A stretch of 64,000 nucleotides of DNA, from NCBI RefSeq assembly GCF_000003815.2, contig NC_049985.1, forward strand, positions 4,740,234 to 4,804,233, written 5' to 3'. Under the pieces are notes generated by a model that was given only the letters and a program-made list of their open reading frames with translations, was not told the origin of the DNA and made no database searches. Positions 9,335-20,300 of the stretch are shown in pieces. Numbering within the stretch: the first letter of the stretch is position 1; every line of letters starts with the position of its first letter. Source of the stretch: Branchiostoma floridae. Its lineage: Eukaryota > Chordata > Leptocardii > Amphioxiformes > Branchiostomatidae. The position numbers were made by a program, and so were the translations under genes.

Positions 9335-12300
9335 TTAACTGTTCTTACTTCTCATGATTGGGGTAACATTAATGCTTCCATCTGGGGCAAACTCGAACTC
9401 AAAGTCCATGTCAAAAAGAAACTGGAACTGATATTCATTTGGCGGCTGAGCGGCCGGAGTCCCCAGTTCGCTAGGGTTGTCATTCGGAGATGGAACTCCG
9501 TCATTTGGAGATGGTACTCCGTCACTTGGAGGTGGACCTCCATCATTTGGAGATGGAACTCCGTCACTTGGAGGTGGAACTTCACCACTGGGAGGTGGAA
9601 CTCCGTCACTTGGAGGTGGGGTTTTGTCAGTTAGAAGTGGAGCTTCGTCACTTGGCGGTGGGACCCCGTCACTTGGTGCTGGAACTTTGTCACTTGGAGG
9701 TGGGATTTCGTCACTTGGAGGTGGAACGCCGTCACTTGGAGATGGAATTTCGTCACTTGGGGGCTTAATCGCGTCACTCGGAGGTGGAACCGGGTCACTT
9801 GGAGGAGGAACTGCGTCACTCGGAGATGAAATGTCATTTGGAGGTGGACCTTCGTCACTTGGAGGTGGAACGCCGTCACTTGGAGGTGGAATTTCGTCAC
9901 TTGGAGGTGGAATGTCATTTGGAGGTGTAACTCCATCATTTGGAGATGGAACTCCGTCACGTGGAGGTGGAACGCCGTCATTTGGAGGTGGAACTCCGTC
10001 ATTTGGCGATGGAATGCCGTCATTTGGAGGTGGAACTCCATCATTTGGAGATGGAACTCCGTCACTTTGAGGTGGAACCTCATCACTTGGAGGTGGAACT
10101 CCGTCACTTGGAGGTGGGGCTTTGTCAGTTAGAGGTAGGGTTTCGTCACTTGGCGGTGGGACCCCGTCACGTGGTGCTGGAACTTTTTCACTTGAAGGTG
10201 GGATTTCGTCACTTGGAGGTGGAACGCCGTCACTTGGAGATGGAACCTCATCACTGGGAGGTGGAACTCCGTCAGCTGGAGGTGGAATTTCGTCACTTGG
10301 AGGTGGACCTTTGTCAGCTGGAGATGGGGTTTTGTCAGTTAGAGGTGGAGCTTCGTCACTTGGCGGTGAGACCCCGTCACTTGGTGCTGGAACTTTGTCA
10401 CTTAGAGGTGGGATTTCGTCACTTGGAGGTGGAACGCCGTCACTTGGGGGTTTAATCGCGTCACTTGGAGGAGGAACCGCGTCACTTGGAGGTGGAACCG
10501 CGTCACTCGGAGGTGTAACCGCGTCACTTGGAGGTGGAACCGCGTCACTCGGAGGTGGAACCGCGTCACTTGGAGGTGGAACCGCGTCACTTGGAGGAGG
10601 AACCGCGTCACTTGGAGGAGGAACCGCGTCACTTGGAGGAGGAACCGCGTCACTTGGAGGAGGAACCGCGTCACTTGGAGGAGGAACCGCGTCACTTGGG
10701 GGTTTAATCGCGTCACTCGGAGGTGGAGCCGCGTCACTTGGAGGAGGAACTGCGCCACTTGAAGGCGAGTCATCCTGACTTAGCGGAAGGGCAACATCAG
10801 CTGGTGATTGTGAGGCATCAGTTGGAGGTGAAAGACTATCTATTGGAGGAGAGGTATCGCTTGGAGGAGAATGTTCGTCCTTCGGAGGTGATGTAGCGCT
10901 GGCATCAGTCGGAGGTAGAATAGAATCGCGTGGAGGAGGAAGTGTGTCATCAGATGGGGGTACAACACCATCGACTGTTGATGGTGTTACATCGTTTGGC
11001 AAATCATTGGCGGATACAGGTGAAGTACCTTCATTTGGGGATGGAGTGACGTTTCCTGGTGTTGATGTGCTCCTCTGAGGGGTCGGCGTGGTATCACATG
11101 AAGGTGACTCAGCTTCCTTTGACGGTGGCGCATTGTCGCCTATGGGAGGAATTACCTCACTTGTAGGAGGTGTGGTTTCTCCTGAATTCGGAGCATCCTC
11201 ACTAAAAGGTAGCACACTATCAATTAGATCTGGATTGTCTTCATTTGGAGAAGAGGAACCATCACTTTGAGAAGGTGCGTGCTCTGGAGGAGCACCATCA
11301 ATCGGAGGTAGGTTTGTTTGATTGGGTTCACTTTCTGGTTGGAGGTCATGACTTAGCATTAGACTCGGTTTACTTTGAGGTACTTTCTCAATATCTGATG
11401 AATCAATTCCTGTTACTGGTGTCGGGTCTTTGTCTTCATCAGCAGTGTCCGCTAACAGCGGCGTCTTTTCATCCACAGGTAGGTCCTCAGGTATCTCCAA
11501 TAGTGGCGTCCCTTCGTTCGCATCTTCTTCATCGGGTACAAGGTCTTTAGTCAGCGGTAGATCATTCTTAAGGTCGTAGGGACGTATCGGATTATCTGAA
11601 CGTTCATATATGTATGGTTTCTCTTTAAACAATGGCAATTCCTCCTTAACAATGGGTGTTCCTGTGTCCTGCGCGTGCAGAGATGGCATACTTAGCTGAG
11701 GGAGGTTCTCGTTTAATAATGGAACCTTCTCACACGTAATTGGTTCGTCGTCTATCGGTGAGAGTAAATCATTCGACTTTGGTAACGACTTTTTTCTTCT
11801 GTCCTGCTCTTCTTGCAAGGGCTCTGGCAGTACTTGGTTGCTTAAAAGCGGTTCCGTCTCATCTACGAATTGAACATCATCTTTGAGCGGCAGAAATGGC
11901 TCCGAAGGTGGCGAACATTCTAGTGGTGATCCTTCCTGCTCGAAAGTTAGACTCTGGCTGAGTATGGATTCTCCACCGTCAGATGCCAGTTCATCTGCGC
12001 CTATGTGTGGCGAACTCAAACTCACGGGTATTGGTAACACGAACCCGTCAAAATAGCCGGCCTGATTCAGAAGCGGTGAGCTCTTACATAGCAGCGGTTG
12101 GCATTCCTCCAACAGAGAACGGCCCCCTAACCGAGACAGACTTCGCTTCAGTTGGAAAGTACTTTCCGTCGCTGATAGTGCGGCTAAAGAACGTAAACTC
12201 GCTGCTATACCCACGTTGTTCTCCTCTAGATCATCAAAATTGTCTTCCAAGTTTCCGGTAGAATCTATGTTGGAGTGTGAACTTGCCTCAGACGCAATAC

Positions 12301-13147
12301 TTGGAGGTCGGAAGTACAGATCGTTTATTGTTTCTATCAGCTTTTCCTCGGTTAAATCGTCGTAGTTCTTCAGGAGGCTACTCTGTGACGTCTGAACAGC
12401 GTCATCGATTACGTCAGGACCTACGTCATCATCGGCGTCGACGACGTTTCCGTCATCGTCGCCATCATCATCGTCGTCGTCGTCGCCATCGTCATCCTCA
12501 TTGTCATCTTCCTCTTCTTCATCATCCTTATTCATCATCCTATTGGGGTATAAACGAAAAATATCATTCAGGTGTTTAGCACGGAAATGGGTCGTTTTCG
12601 ATCCTCATAAATTTCGTACCCTTGCGTGTACTTGCCTACTTCATAAGAGATTACGATCTTAAGTCAAAATTTGTCTGTAATCATGTCTAAATTATATCTA
12701 GTTGCTCGATTAATTGCTATTTGGCGAATATTAGATATCTTCCTCAGTTCATTAAGGTCTAGAACAATAGAATTGTAAGTTGCATCGGCATGAGAAGACT
12801 AAAACCACCAAAGACAAAGCACCGAACCAAATCACCTTCTAGCTACTTACTTCTTGGCTACAGCTGCGGCAGCTGCGCCACCTACAGCCATCCCACCTAC
12901 AGCACCTCCGGGGATCCCTGCAGCTGCAACAATGTCCTCCTCCTCTTCAGGTGGAACTTCATAAACACACGGAATACCATCATGTTATTGATGCTCCATT
13001 AGTAAGATATATATATTACATCTTACACAGAGCTTAAGACTCACCTGTTTAGCTGGGCTGTTCTCATCAAAATTGTCTTCAATAACTAAGAGCTCATCTA
13101 TACTCAATTGCGAACCAACTTGAAAAGAAACGTCCTGCTTCCACATT
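9335..13147 (-). CDS. Pro-rich repeat tail exons; probable 3' end of the SRCR gene
   Basis: Exons on the minus strand: 13118 (or 13147) to 13045, about 12942 to 12851, and 12539 to 9335. The last junction is firm: ..GCC AAG AA|GTAAGT joins CAATAG|G ATG ATG, restoring Lys. The short exons give ..IEDNFDENSPAKQ and EEDIVAAAGIPGGAVGGMAV plus an Ala run ending VAKK, a plausible Gly/Ala transmembrane helix with basic residues on its inner side. The large exon encodes 1,067 residues: an Asp/Glu tract (5-38), a Ser/Leu region, five ExxPLL motifs (145-150, 227-232, 270-275, 342-347, 357-362) resembling [DE]xxxL[LI] endocytic signals, a Ser/Thr/Pro-rich part, then about 60 VPPPSDA-type heptads (about 593-1020) and a unique tail ending MRSKNS. 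Placement downstream of SRCR exons in compatible phase suggests a cytoplasmic tail. The acceptor of the middle exon is weak. Confidence 0.7.
9480..10760 (-). repeat. Coding 21-bp minisatellite (PPPSDxV heptads)
   Basis: A tandem array of 21-bp units encodes PPPSDAV, PPPSDGV, PPPSDEI and similar on the minus strand. The block 10470-10700 is nearly perfect and must be a recent expansion; the rest is more diverged. All opposite-strand frames stay open (SLGGGTA, HLEVELR), which is a by-product of the unit length. Confidence 0.95.
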
Positions 13148-13307
13148 CTGGAAATTTCAAATCGTCATATGGACAGAACCTTGCAGCAGAACCCATTGCC
13201 ATTGCCACTTTTAACAACGCCCACTCATTCCGGGCTTCTTTTTATCTTTTCAGATAAGTGAACGCAAACGTCTTAAATTGAACAAATTCATCAGCATGCA
13301 GTTGATC

Positions 13308-14392
13308 TTATGAAGTACCTTCCGGTTCCTCGGGTTCTTCGGGCTCTGAGTTCTTGCTTTCATCGTTCTGTTCGTCGTTGTTTTCATCATCATCATTATT
13401 GTCGTCATCATTGTTATCGTCATCCTTCTTTTTCTTTGTAGCTTGCTTCTTAGTCGTGGTTGTCGTTGTAGACTTTATAGTCGTGGTTGTCGTTGTTGTC
13501 GCTGCAGTAGTTGTTGATGTTGGTATCAATGTTGTTGTGGATCCCGGCGATGCTGATGATGGGGATATCGACATAATCGACGACTGCGTCGGTGGCAAAT
13601 GTGTTGATGTAACAGTCGTGAGTTTGGAAGTGGCAAGAACCAACGGATGAGTCGAAGTCGTTGCTTCTGCTTTTGTTGATGTTGTTGTTGTTGTTTTGGT
13701 TGTTGTTGCTTTGGTTGTCGTTGATGAAGATGTCGAGGAAGCTGAGGATGTGGACATTGTGGATGGTGACGCGTAGGAGGTTAATGCTGTTGTTGATGAT
13801 GATGATGTTGAAGAGGCTGTCGTTGGTGCAGATGTAGAGTTGAACATTGATGTAGTGCTCATCATAGTAGTTGTGTTGAACACAGTGGATGTGTTGAACA
13901 GTGACGTCGTGTTAAACACGGCTGTAGTATTTGATCCCGAAGTCGTTGAGTTCAACCCCGACGTAGTGTTAAACACTGATGTAGCGTTCGTCGTGACATT
14001 GAACGGAACAGGTGTTGTAGTTTCCGCACTCCTGCACACTATGGCCACGGCGAAGTCTTCGGAACAGAGGAAGATGTCCTTCCAGCTGGGCCCCCAGTCG
14101 CCATGGTGACATTCCTTAAGGTTGCTCTCCGTACCATTGCACACCACATCGTCCAGCCAAATCTCTCGTGTCTCGTTTTCTCCGTCCCCGAAGTACCCCA
14201 GCGGGAGTACCTCCGGTAGTTCAAACGGCGAGAGGTACCCGAGCTGTCCGCAGACCACGAGAGTTTCGTGCAGACCCCATCTCTTCCACGGGAGTTTGAG
14301 TGGATGATCGCAAATGGTTCCCCATCTGTTGTCGTGATAAATTTCCACTCGTCCTTCATATTCTGTGCTCCCATTGACGAGCCGGATTGACT
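13308..14392 (-). CDS. Exon: SRCR domain 9, mucin stalk and acidic tail
   Basis: Begins [20 protein letters not shown] and contains a complete SRCR domain (Cys in TICDH, VVCGQ, VVCNG, KECHH, FLCSE, IVCRS) in one exon, unlike the intron-split domains upstream. Thr/Ser repeats of the FNTTS type follow, then [12 protein letters not shown] and a Glu/Pro tail. An unusual donor-then-stop arrangement lies at 13319/13308. Confidence 0.88.
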
Positions 14393-17300
14393 CTAAATAA
14401 AAAGGCAGAAGCAATAAGGTTGAAATATCAACTCGAATAGGATAAATATTGCTACATATTTTGCAGTAAAGTGACCATCCCAAACCCACACACCGTGTAA
14501 CGTTACAAACACTAAAGGATTATTACTTTCTGCAAGCGCTACTGTTGGCATAAAGTACCATACAGTAAATCTACCTTGGCATTGGATTCCAACTCTCTTT
14601 TCATATTGACACTGGTCTCCATCAGTGAACATGGCCCAAGTGCAATCATTGCTTGTGACGTTTGCCGTGACGTTTGATGACGTGTTGCACGACACTGACG
14701 CGTTCAGGATGACACTCTCCCCCTGACCGAACAAGTACCCGGATGTGGTGTAGTTTCGAGCTCCGGGGTAGTCAAGGATTTCACACACAACCTGACCAAA
14801 AAAACGTCACATTTAGTGCCGGTATGTTTACATGAAAGCTTACTAGTATGTCTTGTGGTAAATAGATAGCATACAAACAAATAAACAATCCGTTTTGATG
14901 TGATTTACATAAATATCATACCTCTGTTATGTCGTCATCCCAGTTGTGGTCACAAACAGCCCGCCAGGAGGCGTTGTTGTACACCTCCAGCTTCGCAAAG
15001 TCAGACAATGGCCAGTCTACCAGCCGAATATTTCCTGAAAGACGAACAGACAGAAGTGAATTTACACCAATTACATTTACTCAATCAACTGGATATCACT
15101 TTGGATCTTTCGTTATTTGGAATGCAGAATTGTATTCTTTGCGAAATTCGCCTCGTCTTCAATTATCCGGCAATGATAAAGTATTTTTGTTGTAAACATA
15201 TCATGAGAATATCATGAGAGACAAAAAATTGTCGTTACTTTCGGTTCGAGATATTTTCCGACACACCCAAAATCCTACCTGCATTAATGTCTTCTCTGGT
15301 AGGGGGCGCTGCCGTTGTAAGGAATGGACCGGGAGGTCCTCCACAGGCAACAGCAACCGCAAAATTCTCCCTGCAAAACGCGACGTCCTCCAAATGCACT
15401 CCCCATCTCGTGTAGTCACACCACTGGAGTTCGTCCTCCAACCCGCTGCAGTGCACTCTCCCCAGCCAGATGGCGCTACTACCTGTTACGAGAGTAAGAC
15501 AGCTGTTAGCACCCCTCAACTCTATGTATCTTAGTATAGCTCAACATACAAAAGTGCTCTACTTGAACAGATGCCTGAAGAACATTCGATCTCTTCTTCT
15601 TCAGAAGTTCAAAGTTTCGGCACCGGACTTTGTACTCCGTACTAACACAACTCTGGAATAGCATGCATTTAGTATGTTAGCAGCATTCAAAGTCTCAGCC
15701 TGATTTACTAAGTAACCTACAAGGTGAAACACTACCGTTCTCCCCGTCTCCGAACCAGCCCGGTGGATAGATCCTCTCCACCCCGAACATCAGCTGCCGG
15801 CACACCACCTCTGCTTCCCGCCGCCCCCACCTCTCGTCTGGCGGTCTGTGCGGGCTGTCGCACACCGTGCCCCACCTGCCGCTGCGGAAGATCTCCACTC
15901 GGCCCTCGTTATAGGAACTTCCGTTGACAAGTCGTAAAGCAGCTGAGGGATATAGGAAATGCTTCATACTAGTGCTTCTTTTAAAATATCATAAGCGTAT
16001 TTTGAGGGTGAGGATGTGAAAGAATTGTAGTTATTTTTTATTACGCGCAACTCGGTAGAAGTTTAATTTACATCAATCACTGTCAGTGTTGATTGAATTA
16101 CTGGTGGGTATTCTCTGACGCAAAGACTTGCCTAAACAACCATACCTTGGGAAGGCTCAGTGATAAACCTGACTGAGTCACTTTAATTAATGGGCATGTC
16201 TTCTGACCAGCTAACCAGCTGACGGTTGGTTAGAAGACCAATATTAATAGTGAAAACCTCAGTTCAGTTTAGCAGAGTCTACCCAAGGTACTTATTATGC
16301 AGGCCGATGGCGAGGCCCAGCATAGGAGAATAACTTGTGAGCGCATTGTTACACGGCTAATCAAGCTAGTAACCCGTACCCCTTTCAGAAAAGCAAAAGC
16401 AACATAAATTGTAGTTATCAAGGATAAGAAACAGTGCCCGTCCATGTTTTCTGTTTGTCTTTATTTACCGTGACAGTAGATCCCGACAACGCTGTTGTTC
16501 CCGCACGTGACGCCGTCGGTGACCACGACCCGGGTGCAGTTGTTGGACGCACCGTCTGAGCGCACACACGACACTCTGGCAACGAGGCCGCCACCCTTTC
16601 CAAATATGGAAGTGCCTGGGAACGAGCTTACAGCCCCCGGATATCCAAGAGTCTGGCACGCCACCTGAAAATATTGTGTCTTGTGAGGCCTAAACTTGCT
16701 TGAACAAAAGCTGGGTTGTTGGTCAGTGACGTTTTCTAGCTACAAAGAACGTATCCCATACTGTATGAATTAAACCTTTACGACGAAAAAGAATTTAACG
16801 TTTAATAGTGCAATTTCCTTTTTTTCCATTTTAAAAATTGACATGACCACATCATTTGTTGTAGTGGCCGTTAGATGCCCAGCCATTGTATTTCTGAGCA
16901 TGCGTACTTAGCATCTAGGGGGCTCTGTTTCATTCTGAGCTGGAAGAACCAGTAGTCAATACCAGTCCGTTGTAACTTGTATGGCTCGTTCTCATTTAAA
17001 TGTCGAAATGCTGTCGCCTGACTTTACGCCTTGATATGGAGCAAACTATAGACAACATCACTGGTTCGTTCATTTTTCCACAACCCCTGTAATGTTTTAC
17101 AAAAGATGCACCACAACATTCGTAGAGGTTGATGGATTAGAAGATTATTATAGCCACGGGTGGGACTTCACACCCTAAAAAATGGCTGTCGCCTGAGAAG
17201 AAACGAAGAATTCAAATAGTAGCCAAAAATGTAACAATTCAGTTCCCAGAATGATTGTTCGGCAGTTGAAACCAGCTACCCAGGCCCTCTGCCCGATCAC

Positions 17301-20300
17301 GTCAGATCGCCCCTGTCAGTGATCTTGGAGGCTGTGTGAGGTAGTTTATGCCTGTCGCCAGATTCTGTAACAAACGTTACCACCACTAGTACGATGGTTG
17401 CCACGGTTATATTATGCACGTATAAGACTAGAAATGGCCGTTTTTGTGACGCTGTACAGTTTTTCTGGCTTTCTAAAGAAACAAGAAAGGGTTGGTGACT
17501 GTCATTTGTATCTCACCATGCTTAACAAAATGTTGTACAGAAATGACTGTAACAAACGTTACCATTGTTGGATGCTGTCTAAGCTTTCTATTTGACCTGG
17601 TGTAAAAAAGCTGCCCACTTTTCAAATGTCCCTAGGGACATCCACTTATACCTAAATGATGTAGTCAATAAGGTACGTCCTTTTGAAGAAAACAGGGTAA
17701 AGTCTACTGTTGTAACAAACGTTACCGGTAACGTTTGTTACATGCCCTGTAATGTATTATCAATGGGACCGAAAATAATAAGTTGCCATTTTTTGGCTAT
17801 GGTTAAAAGAGGAATTTTCCCAAACAACCAAGTAGTTTTCAGTGAAAATAAAGCCGATCTATTTTTCGACCAAAAAAATGCCATTTTCGACATTTCAATG
17901 AGAACGAGTGGTATGTGTCTGTACTTCACTTAAGTAGCTGGTATTGTTTTGTTGTCATCGACATCCATGACGGTCGCCGTCATGTTGGATTTGAAGAGAC
18001 ATTACAGCTAACTACTGTAGATACTACTAAATATGTATCACGAGGAAAAGCTGTGTACCTCTGCTTCATCCATCCCCCAGTCGTCAGCACATACCGGCCA
18101 CCACCGGGTACCATGGTGCACCTCCAGCCGGCCCAGATTACGCATAGGCCCGTCCGCTATCCTTATGTTACCTGATGTAAACCGACAATAGAAACATTGT
18201 TATGATTCGTAGGCACTTTCTTCGTGATTTTGGTCAGACATTAAATTTTTGATTTGCTCGAATTTCATTGAATTGTTTGCGGATCCGTTTTTTATTGTAG
18301 GCTATGAGGTCCGACTTTAATAGAAGTTTATTTGCAAGTTCGTGCCCGAGGGCTAATTGCAAGTACATGGTATACACATAGTTAATTCTCCGACGACGCG
18401 CACGCATTTTATTGTTAACTAACCAGCAGGTCATTTATGGGATTTAGACCCGGTACGTCAGAACCAGCCTTGGGTCATTTTCTCCGCCAGAAGGCGCAAT
18501 AAACCAACAGCAACTGTTGATGTATCATGCCATACAGACTCGTCGCCTCCTGTCGGAGATGCTGCTTCAAAAAGCCAGTCGGGCTGTTTGCGGAAACGAA
18601 AAACCAGGTATGTCAAGAAATATACAAAAATGTACGCTCATTTCTATTTTTTACGGATGGTGAGTGTGACCAAACTATTAGTTGAGATCCTCTACAACCG
18701 GTCAAACGCAAAGTCCTAATGTTACCTTGGCAATGCAGTCTGACGACGCTGTGATTTCTACAAAAGTCGCCTTCGGTGGCGAAAGACCGTGTGCAGTTTT
18801 CAGACGTTCCGTTGATGCCCAAACACGAGACGTTTGCCACAATGCTGTCGCCTGTTTCTTCCGCCGTGACGTGGCTGATCGCGCCTGGGTAGCCAAGAAC
18901 TTGGCACGCATTCTGTTTGGGAGTAAAGGCACAGTTGTTTATTTGTGTCATTATCTATAAAGATTTATGGAAAGCTTGAAGTAATAGGTGAGTACCATCC
19001 CCTACTCTTTTGCGATAAGTGTGGCGGATTCTTAAATGTCTGCTAGATGTGGGTCTTTCAACCATGGCATCACAGACTTTACTACCATCCTAGAGAACGC
19101 CCCTAAGCTAATCAAGGCAGCCATTATCACCCGAGTCGAGTGAAGAAACAGGTGTTAAGTTTACCCACAACAGTGTGGGCTTGCCGGGGATTCTAACCCA
19201 GAACCTTAAGATTCTTTAGCCAACAACCCCATTCTTTAGTCACAAGACCATCATGCCACCTTTATTGACTGCATTACATTTGAAGATACGGAGACATTTC
19301 AATTCTACGTCACTACAGTTGAAAATGTAACGATAAAGCCAAAACTGTACCTCAGTTTCCTCGTGCCCCCAGTCCGCAGCACACACAGCCCACCAGCGGG
19401 TACCGTAGTACAGCTCCAGTCGGCCACGGTGCGGCACGGCCCCGCCTACCAACCGAGTTCGGTCTGGGTACAGGGAAATGTTATTACTGGCACTAGTATA
19501 TGACGGTGTATGTGTCTCCGATGATAGACATTTCTACCGATGTACGCGTAACTTCAATTTTGAAACCTCATCACTCAAAACATGAAACATAATATTTAAA
19601 GTCTTTAAAGTAACATCTTTAAAGTAGCCGATAAGGCGTCAGAAGGATAACGGCCGAGATACAACAATTAACCGGTTTCGACCTTTTATTCAAAAGTCTT
19701 CATCAGAATGACAAGAGAGTACCGCACTTGCTTTTATATTGTTGTTACTATTTATAGCCACTACTCTAGTTAGGGCAGGGTGCCCTGAGGAGTTCGGACA
19801 GGGCGCTCTAGGAAATAGCCAATCATCTTACAGGAAATTTGTGAAAGAATAAATTTTTCCTGCAGGAAAGGAATACATAGCGACTTCTGGAAAATAAAAA
19901 TGAATTAAGATATTTTACTTACCGTGGCAATGGACTGCTATAACGCTGTTATTCCTACATGAGGTGTTGTTGGTGGCAAAAGAGCAGTTCTCTCTCGTGC
20001 CATTGACAACTACACACGAAACGTTTGTGGAGACGTCACTTGTACAGTTTTCTGTCGTTCCGTTGATGACACATGGGGTATTTACGACACTGCCGTTATT
20101 CGTATCCATGAGCGCCTCTGTGCAGTAGGTGACAGCTCCAGGAAAACCCAGGGAACGACATGCCATCTGTGGGGGAAAAAGAATATAAAAATGTTTCTCA
20201 TATACCAAGAGCTTCGCCAGCTTGTCCCCTTTTTTATCATTGGCCATATCATTCGAAGAGATGGAGATCTGGTGAAATTTGTCGCATTTCGCGTCGACGT

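Noticed and set aside
9477-10778. Long plus-strand open frames rich in Gly-Gly-Gly-Thr or His-Leu-Glu
   Set aside because: Antisense shadows of the 21-bp coding repeat; a unit divisible by three keeps all six frames open.
13144-13146. ATG at 13146 as the start of an independent Pro-rich gene
   Set aside because: Possible but disfavoured: it lies only about 160 bp from the SRCR stop, has an in-frame TGA shortly upstream and no visible promoter, whereas an in-phase acceptor at 13118 joins the SRCR gene. Kept only as the alternative exon start.
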